Shown in pieces: positions 40,549 through 51,219 of a stretch of 64,000 bases of DNA. The stretch's first letter is position 1; the number at the start of each line of letters is the position of its first letter. The notes beneath the pieces were generated by a model. The model saw nothing but the letters and a program-made list of their open reading frames with translations, was not told the origin of the DNA and made no database searches. The stretch lies in the NCBI GenBank assembly GCA_000342265.1, contig CP004348.1, positions 868,001 through 932,000 on the forward strand, in the 5' to 3' direction. The stretch is from a beta proteobacterium CB (GTDB taxonomy: Bacteria; Pseudomonadota; Gammaproteobacteria; Burkholderiales; Burkholderiaceae). A program made the position numbers and the translations under genes.

Positions 40549-41907
40549 GTGGCGGGTAAAGTTGGTTTTGTTTCCTTGGGGTGCCCCAAGGCCTTGGTAG
40601 ATTCTGAACTCATTCTCACGCAACTGAGCGCTGAGGGTTACGAGACTGCTAAAGATTATTCTGGCGCTGATCTGGTCGTTGTGAATACCTGCGGTTTTAT
40701 TGATTCAGCCGTAGAAGAAAGCCTTGCGGCGATTGGCGAAGCCTTATCTGAAAACGGCAAGGTCATCGTTACTGGGTGCTTGGGTGCCCGAAAAAATGCA
40801 GACGGAAGTGATCTCATTCAGAGCATTCATCCCAAAGTTCTTGCCGTTACAGGCCCTCACGCCACTCAAGAGGTGATGCAGGCTATTCATTTGCACTTGC
40901 CAAAGCCCCATGACCCCTTTACTGATTTGCTGCCACCTATTGGCGTCAAACTCACCCCAAAGCATTATGCGTATCTGAAAATTTCCGAAGGATGCAATCA
41001 TCGTTGTAGCTTTTGCATCATCCCTAGCTTGCGTGGTGATCTTGTATCACGACCCATTGGCGAGGTATTGCTAGAAGCTAAAAAACTTTTTGAGTCGGGC
41101 GTAAAAGAATTGCTGGTTGTTTCGCAAGATACGAGTGCATATGGTGTTGATATTCAATATCGCACTGGCTTTTGGGATGGTAAACCTGTCAAAACGCGCA
41201 TGTTTGATTTGGTCAACGCCTTAAATCAAATTGCGAGAGAACATCAAGCTTGGGTTCGTCTACATTACGTTTACCCTTATCCGCACGTCGATGATGTTTT
41301 GCCTTTAATGGCTGAATTTGCTGATCATGGCTATGGCGTACTTCCTTATTTAGATATTCCATTGCAACATGCGCATCCTGATGTGCTAAAGCGCATGAAG
41401 CGTCCCGCGAGTGGGGAAAAAAATATAGAGCGCATTCAGGCGTGGCGCGCTGCATGTCCGGACTTGGTTATTCGCAGTACATTTATTGCCGGCTTCCCCG
41501 GCGAAACAGAAGAAGAGTTTGAATATCTTTTAAATTTCCTAGAAGAAGCTCAAATTGATCGTGCTGGCTGCTTTGCCTACTCGCCAGTTGATGGCGCTAC
41601 TGCAAACGCTTTAGATAACCCGGTGCCTGATCAATTACGTGAAGATCGCCGAGCTCGTTTTATGGCCAAGGCCGAAGAAATTTCGATTAATCGACTTGCT
41701 AAAAAAATAGGCAAGCGGATTCAGGTCATTATTGATCGAGTGGATGAATCGGGTGGAATCGGCCGAACCATCGGCGATGCCCCTGAAATTGATGGTTTGG
41801 TAAGGGTTTTACCCCCAAGCAAACCGTCTAAGCGCTATCGTGCCGGCGAAATCATCAAAGTGACGGTGATTAGCTCCCAAGGGCATGACCTAATAGCCGA
41901 AACTTGA
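40549..41907 (+). CDS. rimO: Ribosomal protein S12 methylthiotransferase RimO
   Basis: A radical-SAM enzyme that methylthiolates Asp88 of S12. The 452-aa protein has the N-terminal MTTase cluster cysteines ([24 protein letters not shown]), the radical-SAM motif [11 protein letters not shown] and a C-terminal TRAM domain (about 385-450). The start is GTG, 2 bp after the phaR stop. Confidence 0.95.
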   Translation: MAGKVGFVSLGCPKALVDSELILTQLSAEGYETAKDYSGADLVVVNTCGFIDSAVEESLAAIGEALSENGKVIVTGCLGARKNADGSDLIQSIHPKVLAVTGPHATQEVMQAIHLHLPKPHDPFTDLLPPIGVKLTPKHYAYLKISEGCNHRCSFCIIPSLRGDLVSRPIGEVLLEAKKLFESGVKELLVVSQDTSAYGVDIQYRTGFWDGKPVKTRMFDLVNALNQIAREHQAWVRLHYVYPYPHVDDVLPLMAEFADHGYGVLPYLDIPLQHAHPDVLKRMKRPASGEKNIERIQAWRAACPDLVIRSTFIAGFPGETEEEFEYLLNFLEEAQIDRAGCFAYSPVDGATANALDNPVPDQLREDRRARFMAKAEEISINRLAKKIGKRIQVIIDRVDESGGIGRTIGDAPEIDGLVRVLPPSKPSKRYRAGEIIKVTVISSQGHDLIAET

Positions 41908-41986
41908 CTATTGGAATAAAAATAGTGTTTTGACCTGTTATTGAAGTCATTATTTTGCCTAATTAGGTACCGTAAAGGGGATTGTT

Positions 41987-43171
41987 ATGAGTCGTGATGT
42001 CGTCGTTTTAAGTGCAGTACGTTCTGCAATTGGTGCTTTCAATGGATCACTAAGCAGTCTTGAGCCGTGTGAGCTCGGCGGTATTGTCATGAAAGAAGCG
42101 GTTTCTCGCTCTGGAGTGGATCCAGCCTTAATTAATTACGTTACTGTGGGCAACACCATTCCTACGGATAATCGTTATGCCTACGTAGCTCGTGTGGCTT
42201 CTATCCAAGCCGGCCTCCCAATGGAATCAGTTGCGATGGCTTTGAATCGTTTGTGCAGCTCAGGCTTGCAAGCGATTGTGACAACAGCTCAAGCAATTAT
42301 GTTGGGTGACTGCGATTACGGTGTTGGCGGTGGCGTTGAAGTAATGTCTCGTGGCATGTATGGTTCACCGGCAATGCGTAGCGGTGCTCGTATGGGTGAC
42401 ACCAAGATGCTTGACTTGATGGTTTCTGTTTTGACTGATCCATTTGGTGTTGGTCATATGGGTGTTACGGCAGAGAATCTCGTTGAGAAATGGAAGCTGA
42501 CCCGTGAAGAGCAAGATGCTCTTGCGGTTGAGTCTCATCGTCGTGCTGCACACGCTATTAAAGAAGGTCGCTTCAAGTCTCAAATCGTTCCAATCACGAT
42601 TAAAACTCGCAAGGGTGACGTGGTGTTCGATACAGACGAACATTGCAAGCCAGACACCACTATGGAAACTTTAGCGAAGATGAAGGCCGTCTTCAAAAAA
42701 GAAGGTGGTAGTGTCACTGCAGGTAATGCATCTGGTATCAACGATGGTGCTGCGTTCTTTGTATTGGCTGAAGCTGAAGCCGCTAAAAAGGCTGGCCATA
42801 AACCAATCGCCCGTTTAGTCTCGTACGCTATTGCTGGCGTACCTAACCACATCATGGGTGAAGGTCCAATCCCAGCCACCAAGATTGCTCTTGAGCGCGC
42901 TGGTTTGAAATTAGATCAAATTGATGTGATCGAATCGAATGAGGCGTTTGCTGCACAAGCCTTAGCTGTTACCAAAGGCTTGGGCTTGGATCCAGCCAAG
43001 ACTAACGTAAACGGTGGTGCAATTGCTTTGGGTCACCCAATTGGTTGCTCTGGTGCTGCAATTGCTACTAAAGCTATTCATGAGCTACATCGCGTTCAAG
43101 GAAAATATGCTTTGGTCACGATGTGTATTGGTGGCGGTCAGGGTATCGCAACTATTTTCGAGCGCATGTAA
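41987..43171 (+). CDS. Acetyl-CoA acetyltransferase / beta-ketothiolase
   Basis: Condenses two acetyl-CoA to acetoacetyl-CoA, the first step to PHB, or works in reverse. The 394-aa thiolase has the acyl-enzyme Cys in NRLCSSGLQAIV (near residue 88), NEAFAAQALAV, the His of GGAIALGHPIGCSGA and the second Cys in TMCIGGGQG. AAGGGG precedes the ATG. Proximity to phaC, phaB and phaR supports a PHA role (PhaA/BktB type), but thiolases of this group also serve beta-oxidation. Confidence 0.92.
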   Translation: MSRDVVVLSAVRSAIGAFNGSLSSLEPCELGGIVMKEAVSRSGVDPALINYVTVGNTIPTDNRYAYVARVASIQAGLPMESVAMALNRLCSSGLQAIVTTAQAIMLGDCDYGVGGGVEVMSRGMYGSPAMRSGARMGDTKMLDLMVSVLTDPFGVGHMGVTAENLVEKWKLTREEQDALAVESHRRAAHAIKEGRFKSQIVPITIKTRKGDVVFDTDEHCKPDTTMETLAKMKAVFKKEGGSVTAGNASGINDGAAFFVLAEAEAAKKAGHKPIARLVSYAIAGVPNHIMGEGPIPATKIALERAGLKLDQIDVIESNEAFAAQALAVTKGLGLDPAKTNVNGGAIALGHPIGCSGAAIATKAIHELHRVQGKYALVTMCIGGGQGIATIFERM

Positions 43172-43210
43172 TCAGCACCCATTTACTGCTCAAGTCTAAC
43201 TTTATGTATG

Positions 43211-44101
43211 TTAGGCGATGAGCAGTAAGGCAGCATCTAAGCCGACTCGGTCAAAAGCCGCGTCGGCTTTTTCTTTGACGATAGGTTTTGCCTTATAGGC
43301 AATACTGATTCCCGAACCATGCATCATCGGTAGATCGTTAGATCCATCACCCATGGTGATCGAATTCTTTTTGTGGCAGTTTAAAAGAGCGCATGCTTGC
43401 TCTAGATAGGCATTCTTAGCTGCGCCATCTACGATATCGCCAATCACTTTGCCTGTCAGCTTGCCGTCAATAATTTCCAAGGTGTTTGCTTGGGTTTGCT
43501 TGAAGCCCAACTCCTTCTGTAGCTTTTCAGTAAAGAAGGTAAACCCACCAGAAACAAGTAATGTGTAGAGCCCATTTACATGTGCTCCGGCAAGCAATTC
43601 AGTGGCACCAGGATTTGGTCGTAAACGCTCTTTGTAAACTGACTCCAACACATCGGTTGACACACCGGCCAAAAGAGCTACGCGTCTTCGCAAGCTTTCC
43701 TTAAAGTCTTTAATTTCACCACGCATAGTGGCTTCAGTAATTTCAGAAACCGCCGCCTTCTTGCCAGTAAAGTCTGCAATCTCATCAATGCACTCAATAT
43801 TGATGAGGGTGGAGTCCATGTCCATGGCCAACACCTTTACTTCGTTTGGTTTAAATCCTGGGGACAGGAAAGCTAAATCCGTGTCGTATGCAGCAGCGAT
43901 ATCGCGCATGGCTACTCTTGCCTCAGGCATTAAGGCTTGCGTGCATGTCCAGCGACTGGAGAAGTATTTGGACTGAACTCGTTCTTTGCCGTCCTGGGCA
44001 ATTGATATGCCTAGGACTTTTGCATGCTCTACCAATGCGGTGTTCAATTCCGCAGGGATCGAAGTATTGGCAAGAGCTATAAGCGTGAGGTGGCTAGACA
44101 T
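43211..44101 (-). CDS. serB: Phosphoserine phosphatase SerB
   Basis: Hydrolyses phosphoserine to serine. The 296-aa HAD-family protein has an N-terminal ACT-like part (about 1-85) and the HAD motifs: VLAMDMDSTLINIECIDEIAD (DxDxT), LLVSGGFTFF and GDGSNDLPMM. Its 3' end converges on the thiolase, and it lies 20 bp after mfd. Confidence 0.95.
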   Translation of the reverse strand: MSSHLTLIALANTSIPAELNTALVEHAKVLGISIAQDGKERVQSKYFSSRWTCTQALMPEARVAMRDIAAAYDTDLAFLSPGFKPNEVKVLAMDMDSTLINIECIDEIADFTGKKAAVSEITEATMRGEIKDFKESLRRRVALLAGVSTDVLESVYKERLRPNPGATELLAGAHVNGLYTLLVSGGFTFFTEKLQKELGFKQTQANTLEIIDGKLTGKVIGDIVDGAAKNAYLEQACALLNCHKKNSITMGDGSNDLPMMHGSGISIAYKAKPIVKEKADAAFDRVGLDAALLLIA

Positions 44102-44121
44102 AATTAGTAAGGGATGAATAG

Positions 44122-47100
44122 TTAATTGGCTTGAGCGGTGTTGAGCATAGCGGATTCATTGAGGCTTCTGAGTATTTTCCGAATGTGATCTAGACGTTGC
44201 TCAAGTTTCTCAAAATCCTTTTCTTTTTGGGGAAGAATCTTTAACTTATCCTGGCCGTTCAGTTGAATATATTTTGAAGACTGAATTAACTGGATAATCT
44301 TCATCGGATCTATTGGAGGATTGGGAATAAATTGAATCTGAATTGAGCTTGGGCTAGCATCAATCTTTTTAATTCCAAATCCGGTCATTTCTAGGCGTAG
44401 GCGATGGGTTTCATAAAGTGATTTCGCTTGGTCAGGCAAATCACCATAGCGATCCACCAGCTCCTCTCGCAACCCCATGAGTTCTGAGAAGTCGTTTGTA
44501 CCAGCAAAGCGTTTATACATTGAGAGCCGCTCATGGACATCGGGGCAATAGTCATTTGGAAAGAGGGCGGGCACTCCTAAGTTAACATCAGTTGTCGCTT
44601 GAAGTGGTGACAGAAGATCTGGCTCTTTGCCGCTGCGCAGGGATTTGACCGCGCGATTCAGCATCTCGGTATAAAGCTGGAATCCAATTTCATGAATTTC
44701 ACCAGACTGTTTGTCACCTAATACTTCACCAGCGCCGCGGATTTCCAGATCATGCATTGCCAAATAAAATCCTGAGCCCAGCTCTTCCATCGCTTGAATC
44801 GCATTTAAACGTAATTGTGCTTGTTTGCTGAGCGCCTCAGGATCTGGGACTAGCAAATAGGCATATGCTTGATGATGGGAGCGTCCAACGCGACCACGTA
44901 ATTGATGTAACTGCGCCAAACCAAACTTGTCTGCGCGATGCATGATGATCGTATTGGCGGTCGGAACGTCAATGCCTGTTTCAATAATGGTGGTACATAG
45001 CAAGATATTAGTACGTTGAGTCACAAATTCACGCATCACTGATTCCAGCTCTCGCTCGTGCATTTGACCATGGGCTACGCTAATGCGTGCCTCTGGAATT
45101 AACTCTTGCAAGGCATGCTTACGGTTTTGAATCGTCTCCACTTCATTGTGTAGGAAGTAAACCTGTCCACCGCGTTTAATTTCACGAAGAACTGCCTCTC
45201 GAATGACGCCATCACCTTCGCGTCGGACAAAGGTTTTGATGGCTAGGCGTTTTTGGGGTGCAGTAGCAATGATGGAGAACTCGCGCAAGCCTTCCATAGC
45301 CATACCAAGAGTTCTCGGAATCGGTGTAGCAGTCAAAGTCAAAATATCTACTTCTGCACGCAAGGCTTTGAGTGCATCCTTTTGACGCACACCAAAACGA
45401 TGCTCCTCATCAACAATCACTAATCCTAAATTGGCAAACTGGGTTTCTTTTGATAGCAACTTATGTGTACCAATGATGATGTCAGCTTCACCTTTAGCAA
45501 TCGCTTCTAGGGCAGCATTAATTTCTTTGGTGGTCTTAAAGCGTGAGAGTTCAACAATACGAACAGGCCAATCAGCAAAGCGATCTTTCCAAGTGGCCAC
45601 GTGCTGTTCGGCGAGTAGGGTAGTTGGCGCCAAGATAGCCACTTGCTTGCCACCCATGACAGCAACAAAGCTGGCGCGCAGGGCAACCTCAGTCTTGCCG
45701 AAACCCACATCACCACACACCAGTCGATCCATAGGTGTGCCGCTAGTCATATCGCCAATGACGGCAGCAATTGCATTTGCTTGATCAGGAGTTTCCTCAA
45801 AGCCAAAGCTCTCGGCAAAAGCGGCGTAATCGTGAGCCGAAAATTCAAAGGCGTGTCCTTTGCGAATCGCTCTTGCCGCATATAGGCTTAGTAATTCAGC
45901 GGCGGTATCCCGAATCTGCTGCGCAGCTTTACGTCTTGCCTTATCCCATTGTCCAGAACCCAATTGGTGCAACGGTGCAGAGTCAGGATCGGAGCCTGCA
46001 TAGCGTGTCACCATCTGTAGCTGTTGGACTGGCACGTAAAGAGTCGCATCCTTGGCATAAACCAAATGCAAGAACTCTTCAAAAATAGGCTCTTCTTTTG
46101 GGGGCGCCAAATTCAGCAGAACCAAACCTTGATATCGACCAATACCGTGATCGGAATGGACAACAGGGTCACCAATCTTGAGCTCAGATAAATCTTTAAA
46201 GAGCATATCCGGATCGGCGCTCTCACTTTCTTTACCCTTGCGTCGTTGACGAGCGGTTGTTGTAAAGAGTTCGGCCTCAGTAACGACGATGAGATTTTCG
46301 GCTGGCCAAGTAAAGCCATTAAATAATTGTGCCGTTACTAGACCAAACTTTGCATCGCTCTTAATAAAATCAGCAACACCCTCAAAGCCTTCAGGCTTTA
46401 ATGGATAAAGAGGTTTGCCATTCTGGCCAGCAACCGAATTGCTTTCTTCAAAGAGCTGGCGAATCGATTCTTTTCGACCATTGCTGTCGCTACAAATCAG
46501 CACGCGCACTTTTTCTTGAGAAACTAAAGAACGTAGACGATTAATTGGATCTGCATCGCGACGATGCACGGATAAATCGGGAACCGCTAAAAATTGCGGC
46601 GTTACTTTAGCTTCTTTATCCGCCTCTTTATTCAATGCCAAACGTGCATTGGGCTTGGCTGCGGTGAAAAATTGATCTACATCTAGGAATAACTCCGCTG
46701 GCGCAAGAATGGGGCGGTCAAGATCGTGCTTTAAGAATTCATATCTGGAGATCGTATCCTTCCAAAAACTCTTGATGGACTCCTCAACATCACCAATGCT
46801 AACCAACCAAACAGGGTCGCCTGAGCGGGGGAAATAATCAAAAACTGTAGACGTCTCATCAAAAAAGAGAGGTAGGTAAGACTCAATACCCGCGCTAGGA
46901 ATGCCGAGGTTGGCATCTTTATAAATCGAGCATCGGGTTGGGTCACCTTCGAATACCTCACGCCACCTGCCGCGAAAGGCAGTTCGTGAAGCATCGTCAA
47001 AGGGAAATTCATGACCTGGTAGCAGGCGAACCTCTTTAACTGGATATAAGCTTCGCTGAGTATCAGGATCAAAAGCTCGAATTTGCTCAATCTCATCACC

Positions 47101-47676
47101 AAAGAGATCCAAGCGATAAGGCAGGCTGGAGCCCATCGGGAATAAATCAATTAAGCCACCCCGAATACTGTATTCACCAGGGCGCATTACTGCGCTCACG
47201 GGATCGTATCCAGCTTGTTGCAGCTGAAGTTTTAACGCTGCCTCATTGAGCTTGTCACCTTGTCTAAAAAAGAAGGTGTGGCCAGACAAAAAGTTTGGCG
47301 GCCCCAGTCTTTGCAAAGCAGTGGTGATGGGAACTAAGACAATGTCACAACTGCCGTTTAGTAGTTCATACAGCGTAGCCAAGCGTTCAGAGACCAAATC
47401 CTGATGCGGTGAGAAATGGTCATATGGGAGAATTTCCCAGTCAGGCAATAGACGCGTCTTAAGCTGCGGGGCAAAAGCTGGGATTTCCTCGAGGAGGCGC
47501 TGGGCTTCCTGTGCCTGAGCACAGAAGATAACCATGACTGAGAACTCAGATCGGTAGCGAAGAGCGGATTGGGCAATTAATGCGGCATCAGAAGAGCCGA
47601 CTAGGCCTGAAAAGGTAAAGCGCTGCCCAGCCCGGGGTGCGGGTATGGGGGGTGCTAGTTTTAATGCATCAGACAT
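44122..47676 (-). CDS. mfd: Transcription-repair coupling factor Mfd
   Basis: Displaces stalled RNA polymerase and recruits UvrA. The 1184-aa protein shows the N-terminal UvrB-like module (YDHFSPHQDLVSERL; EYSIRGGLIDLFP), the RNA-polymerase-interaction domain (KDLSELKIGDPVVHSDHGIGRYQGL), the RecG-like translocase with Walker A CGDVGFGKTEVA, the DEEH box VIVDEEHRFGVRQKD, TATPIPRTL, and the C-terminal autoinhibitory domain. It is divergent from ispD. Confidence 0.96.
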   Translation of the reverse strand: MSDALKLAPPIPAPRAGQRFTFSGLVGSSDAALIAQSALRYRSEFSVMVIFCAQAQEAQRLLEEIPAFAPQLKTRLLPDWEILPYDHFSPHQDLVSERLATLYELLNGSCDIVLVPITTALQRLGPPNFLSGHTFFFRQGDKLNEAALKLQLQQAGYDPVSAVMRPGEYSIRGGLIDLFPMGSSLPYRLDLFGDEIEQIRAFDPDTQRSLYPVKEVRLLPGHEFPFDDASRTAFRGRWREVFEGDPTRCSIYKDANLGIPSAGIESYLPLFFDETSTVFDYFPRSGDPVWLVSIGDVEESIKSFWKDTISRYEFLKHDLDRPILAPAELFLDVDQFFTAAKPNARLALNKEADKEAKVTPQFLAVPDLSVHRRDADPINRLRSLVSQEKVRVLICSDSNGRKESIRQLFEESNSVAGQNGKPLYPLKPEGFEGVADFIKSDAKFGLVTAQLFNGFTWPAENLIVVTEAELFTTTARQRRKGKESESADPDMLFKDLSELKIGDPVVHSDHGIGRYQGLVLLNLAPPKEEPIFEEFLHLVYAKDATLYVPVQQLQMVTRYAGSDPDSAPLHQLGSGQWDKARRKAAQQIRDTAAELLSLYAARAIRKGHAFEFSAHDYAAFAESFGFEETPDQANAIAAVIGDMTSGTPMDRLVCGDVGFGKTEVALRASFVAVMGGKQVAILAPTTLLAEQHVATWKDRFADWPVRIVELSRFKTTKEINAALEAIAKGEADIIIGTHKLLSKETQFANLGLVIVDEEHRFGVRQKDALKALRAEVDILTLTATPIPRTLGMAMEGLREFSIIATAPQKRLAIKTFVRREGDGVIREAVLREIKRGGQVYFLHNEVETIQNRKHALQELIPEARISVAHGQMHERELESVMREFVTQRTNILLCTTIIETGIDVPTANTIIMHRADKFGLAQLHQLRGRVGRSHHQAYAYLLVPDPEALSKQAQLRLNAIQAMEELGSGFYLAMHDLEIRGAGEVLGDKQSGEIHEIGFQLYTEMLNRAVKSLRSGKEPDLLSPLQATTDVNLGVPALFPNDYCPDVHERLSMYKRFAGTNDFSELMGLREELVDRYGDLPDQAKSLYETHRLRLEMTGFGIKKIDASPSSIQIQFIPNPPIDPMKIIQLIQSSKYIQLNGQDKLKILPQKEKDFEKLEQRLDHIRKILRSLNESAMLNTAQAN

Positions 47677-47699
47677 CTGCGCTCATTATAGAATCAGGT

Positions 47700-48461
47700 A
47701 TGCACGTTGGAAATCAATCTTCTCAGTCTCTACCTCAATGTCATGCCTTGTTACCCACGGCTGGGACTGGTTCCAGGCTAGGTGGCGCATTGCCAAAGCA
47801 GTTTCAAGAGTTAGCAGGCAAGCCTATGTTGGCTTATGCACTGGAGGCATTTGTTCAGACTCTAGAGATTGCTTCGATTTGGGTTGGTGTCAGTCCTGGC
47901 TTTATAGAAAACCCCATTTTGAGGACACTTTCTGCAAATTCAGGCTCCATTCGATTTCTACCTAGTGGCGGCCCAACCCGCCAAGAAACTGTCAGAAATA
48001 CTCTCGCAGCCATGCTCAAGGCAGGCATTCCAGAGAATGATTGGGTTCTGGTACATGATGCTGCCCGACCTGGTATTTCTCCCGAGCTCATTCAAAAGTT
48101 GATTCATGCAGTTACCAAAGCCGGTGAGGGTGGCCTTTTGGCAATGCCATTGGCTGATACCTTGAAAATGGCTGATGCCAATTCTGCTATTGCTGGCAAT
48201 CCAAATAGGGCGATGAAAACGATTTCTCGAAACCATCTGTGGCAAGCTCAAACACCGCAGATGTTTGGATTGAAGCGCCTGCATGATGCAATTGAAGAAG
48301 GTATTCGTCTAGAGGCCGACATCACGGATGAGGCGAGCGCAATGGAGCTCTCAGGCTCCAGCCCATTATTAATAGAGGGCGCAACCCGCAACTTCAAAGT
48401 CACTCATCCAGCCGATTGGGAATTAATGCAAACCATTTTGCTTTCCCGAGAGCAGAAATAG
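47700..48461 (+). CDS. ispD: 2-C-methyl-D-erythritol 4-phosphate cytidylyltransferase
   Basis: The third step of the MEP isoprenoid pathway. The 253-aa protein has the CTP-binding [31 protein letters not shown] and [10 protein letters not shown] motifs. An open frame runs upstream to 47637, overlapping mfd; homology begins well after, and I chose ATG 47700. A TAGAAT -10-like element ends 5 nt before it and there is no Shine-Dalgarno, so the mRNA may be leaderless. It is followed by ispF (8-bp gap). Confidence 0.92.
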   Translation: MHVGNQSSQSLPQCHALLPTAGTGSRLGGALPKQFQELAGKPMLAYALEAFVQTLEIASIWVGVSPGFIENPILRTLSANSGSIRFLPSGGPTRQETVRNTLAAMLKAGIPENDWVLVHDAARPGISPELIQKLIHAVTKAGEGGLLAMPLADTLKMADANSAIAGNPNRAMKTISRNHLWQAQTPQMFGLKRLHDAIEEGIRLEADITDEASAMELSGSSPLLIEGATRNFKVTHPADWELMQTILLSREQK

Positions 48462-48469
48462 ATCACACT

Positions 48470-48973
48470 ATGACCTCAAACACCCCTCATATTCCCCAAT
48501 TTCGCATCGGTCAGGGCTATGACGTCCATGCCCTTGTAGAAGGTCGCAAACTCATCTTGGGTGGTATTCATGTCCCCAGCGATAAAGGTTTACTCGGACA
48601 TTCCGACGCCGATGCCTTATTACATGCTTTAACCGATGCGTTGCTCGGGGCTGCGGGGCTGAATGATATTGGCCAACTATTTCCAGACACAGATCCGCAA
48701 TTTAAGGATATGGATAGCCGTATTTTGCTCAGAGCGGCCCTTCAAAAGGTTCAAGCAGCCGGCTTTCAGGTGGGCAATGTGGACGCAACGATTATTTGCC
48801 AAAAGCCTAAATTAGCCAATTTTTTACCGGATATGGTCCGCAATATCGCGGCTGATTTGGCAGTTACACCAAGTCATGTCAACCTCAAAGCCAAAACCAA
48901 TGAATCCCTCGGGCATCTGGGTAGAGGCGAGGGTATTGCAGTTCATGCCGTCGCTTTGCTCTACAAGGCCTAA
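48470..48973 (+). CDS. ispF: 2-C-methyl-D-erythritol 2,4-cyclodiphosphate synthase
   Basis: The fifth step of the MEP pathway. The 167-aa trimeric metalloprotein has the metal site [26 protein letters not shown], the tail ISF motifs ([13 protein letters not shown]), [20 protein letters not shown] 48470 is chosen over the upstream frame that overlaps ispD. It forms a two-gene unit with ispD. Confidence 0.95.
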   Translation: MTSNTPHIPQFRIGQGYDVHALVEGRKLILGGIHVPSDKGLLGHSDADALLHALTDALLGAAGLNDIGQLFPDTDPQFKDMDSRILLRAALQKVQAAGFQVGNVDATIICQKPKLANFLPDMVRNIAADLAVTPSHVNLKAKTNESLGHLGRGEGIAVHAVALLYKA

Positions 48974-49054
48974 ATATCCTCCAAAACCGCTAAGCATTGT
49001 AGAATTACGGTCTTTAGAGTGAAGCTTCAGCTCGGTAGTGTTTGCGGAATTCGC

Positions 49055-49141
49055 GCGAGGATGGCGAAATTGGTAGACGCACCAGGTTTAGGTCCTGACG
49101 CCAGCAATGGTGTGGGGGTTCGAGTCCCCCTCCTCGCACCA
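49055..49141 (+). tRNA. tRNA-Leu (anticodon UAG)
   Basis: An 87-nt class II cloverleaf with a long variable arm, acceptor GCGAGGA paired to TCCTCGC, anticodon TAG in loop TTTAGGT, T-loop TTCGAGT and encoded CCA. It lies 57 bp before tig. Confidence 0.96.
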
Positions 49142-49198
49142 CAAGATAGCTACTTGGCTTGGGCTTCACATATTCCGATTTTCAATTAAGAGACGAGA

Positions 49199-50536
49199 AT
49201 GGCTGTGCAGATAGAAAATTTAGGTCAGTTAGACCGCAAAGTGACCTTAGAGTTCGCTCGTGCCGATTTGGCTAAGGCAAGAGAAGACCGTTTGGCTAAA
49301 TTGGGTAAAACCATGAAAGCCCCAGGCTTCCGTCCAGGCAAAGTGCCAAAGAACATGGTTGAGAAGCAATACGGCATGCAAGTTGACTTCGAACTTCAAT
49401 TCGATAAGGCTCAAGAGCTCTTCTATGACTTGGCTCAAAAAGAAAAAATTCTATTGGCTGGTCAGCCACGCCTCGATCCTAAATCAGAATTAGACGCAGA
49501 CAAAATCGTGTTTGATGCTTACTTTGAAGTTTTGCCAGAAGTAAAGATTGGTGATTTCAGCAAAGCAGAAGTAACCAAGTACACAACCGATATTTCGGAT
49601 GCAGAGATTGATCGCGCCTTGGATGTATTGCGTAAGCAGCAAGTGCATTACCACCCACGTGGCGAAGCTGGTCCTCATGGTGATGGCGGTGCAAACACAG
49701 CCGCTCAAGCTGGCGACCAAGTTGTGATCGACTTTGTTGGCAAGATCGACGGCGTTGAATTTGCTGGTGGTAAAGCGGAAAACTTTGAGTACGTTCTTGG
49801 TGAAGGTCGTATGCTCCCAGAATTTGAAGCTGCAACATTGGGCCTTAAAGCAGGTGAGAGCAAGACTTTCCCATTAAGCTTCCCAGCTGATTACCACGGT
49901 AAAGATGTGGCTGGTAAGACTGCAGATTTCACGATTACTGTTAAGTCAGTAAATTGGGCGCACCTACCGGCAATCGACGATAACTTTGCATTGTCTTTAG
50001 GTGTAACCGAAGGTGGCGTAGCCAAGATGCGTGAAGAAGTTAAAGAAAACTTAGATCGTGAAACCAAACGTCGCATTACCTCCCTGTTAAAAGGTGAGGT
50101 AATGGAGAAGCTCAATAGCATTTGCGAACTTGACGCACCAAAATCTTTGGTTGCTCAAGAGCAAGAGCGTTTAGTTGAATCTGCACGTCAAGACTTGATG
50201 CAGCGTGGCATTCCAAATGCCAAAGATGCGCCAATTCCTGCAGAAATGTTTGCTGAGCAAGCTCTCAAGCGTGTTCGTCTTGGTTTGATTTTGAGTGATC
50301 TGGTTAAACAACAGAACCTGGCCGCTACTGCAGACCAAATCAAAGCTGAGATCGACGAACAAGCAGCAACTTACGAAGATCCAAAAGAAGTTGTACGTTG
50401 GTTCTACAGCAATCCAAGTCGCTTAAAAGATATTGAGAACCTGGTTCTTGAAGATAACGTAATTAAGTTTTTCACTTCGCAAGCTAAAGTGATCGATAAG
50501 GCTGTTACCTTCGAAGAACTCAGCAAACTTAACTAA
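49199..50536 (+). CDS. tig: Trigger factor (ribosome-associated chaperone, PPIase)
   Basis: Meets nascent chains at the ribosome exit. The 445-aa protein has the ribosome-binding signature [12 protein letters not shown] (F-R-x-G-x-x-P, about residues 43-54), a central FKBP-type PPIase domain ([33 protein letters not shown] ... about 165-255), and the C-terminal helical arms. A 10-residue [10 protein letters not shown] insert is visible just before the PPIase domain. It starts the tig-clpP-clpX-lon block. Confidence 0.95.
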   Translation: MAVQIENLGQLDRKVTLEFARADLAKAREDRLAKLGKTMKAPGFRPGKVPKNMVEKQYGMQVDFELQFDKAQELFYDLAQKEKILLAGQPRLDPKSELDADKIVFDAYFEVLPEVKIGDFSKAEVTKYTTDISDAEIDRALDVLRKQQVHYHPRGEAGPHGDGGANTAAQAGDQVVIDFVGKIDGVEFAGGKAENFEYVLGEGRMLPEFEAATLGLKAGESKTFPLSFPADYHGKDVAGKTADFTITVKSVNWAHLPAIDDNFALSLGVTEGGVAKMREEVKENLDRETKRRITSLLKGEVMEKLNSICELDAPKSLVAQEQERLVESARQDLMQRGIPNAKDAPIPAEMFAEQALKRVRLGLILSDLVKQQNLAATADQIKAEIDEQAATYEDPKEVVRWFYSNPSRLKDIENLVLEDNVIKFFTSQAKVIDKAVTFEELSKLN

Positions 50537-50563
50537 GTAATTAATTAATAAAGGCCCGATCAC

Positions 50564-51193
50564 ATGAACCAGAATCATTTCCAGTCTGAGAATTTAGAGC
50601 CCAAAGGTTTGGGTTTAGTTCCCATGGTGATTGAAACCTCTGGTCGGGGTGAGAGAGCTTATGACATTTACTCACGCTTACTGAGAGAACGTGTTGTTTT
50701 CTTGGTTGGCGAGGTAAATGATCAAACTGCAAATTTAGTGATTGCCCAGTTGCTATTCCTGGAGAGCGAAAACCCAGATAAAGAAATTTCTCTGTACATC
50801 AACTCTCCTGGAGGCTCTGTGTCTGCTGGTCTCGCAATCTACGACACCATGCAATTCATCAAGCCACATGTGAGCACTTTGTGTATGGGTATGGCTGCAA
50901 GTATGGGTGCATTTTTATTGTGTGCTGGCGAGAAGGGTAAGCGTTATGCATTGCCTAATTCACGCGTGATGATTCATCAGCCATTAGGTGGCGCGCGTGG
51001 GCAGGCTTCTGATATTGAAATTCAAGCTCGTGAAATCCTGTATTTGCGTGAGCGCTTGAACAAGATTCTGGCTGACCGTACTGGTCAATCTATTGAGACG
51101 ATTGCTAAAGATACTGATCGCGATAACTTTATGTCTGCAGATCAAGCCCAAGAGTATGGCTTGATAGATAAAGTCATCGACAAGCGCCCTTAA
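50564..51193 (+). CDS. clpP: ATP-dependent Clp protease proteolytic subunit
   Basis: The tetradecameric serine peptidase used by ClpX/ClpA. The 209-aa protein has catalytic Ser in [11 protein letters not shown], His in [11 protein letters not shown], and Asp downstream ([21 protein letters not shown]). It lies 27 bp after tig and 26 bp before clpX. Confidence 0.97.
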   Translation: MNQNHFQSENLEPKGLGLVPMVIETSGRGERAYDIYSRLLRERVVFLVGEVNDQTANLVIAQLLFLESENPDKEISLYINSPGGSVSAGLAIYDTMQFIKPHVSTLCMGMAASMGAFLLCAGEKGKRYALPNSRVMIHQPLGGARGQASDIEIQAREILYLRERLNKILADRTGQSIETIAKDTDRDNFMSADQAQEYGLIDKVIDKRP

Positions 51194-51219
51194 TCTGCAA
51201 ACCTAATTAGATAGCCATC

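Noticed and set aside
43183..43228. Imperfect inverted repeat between the thiolase and serB as a terminator
   Set aside because: Arms ttactgctca and tgagcagtaa are perfect over 10 bp, but the right arm overlaps serB codons and no T-run follows. Function is unclear.
45328..45784. Open frames opposite mfd and meaB (for example 25328-25795, 45431-45784)
   Set aside because: They mirror codon patterns of long conserved genes and show no start context or recognisable domain.
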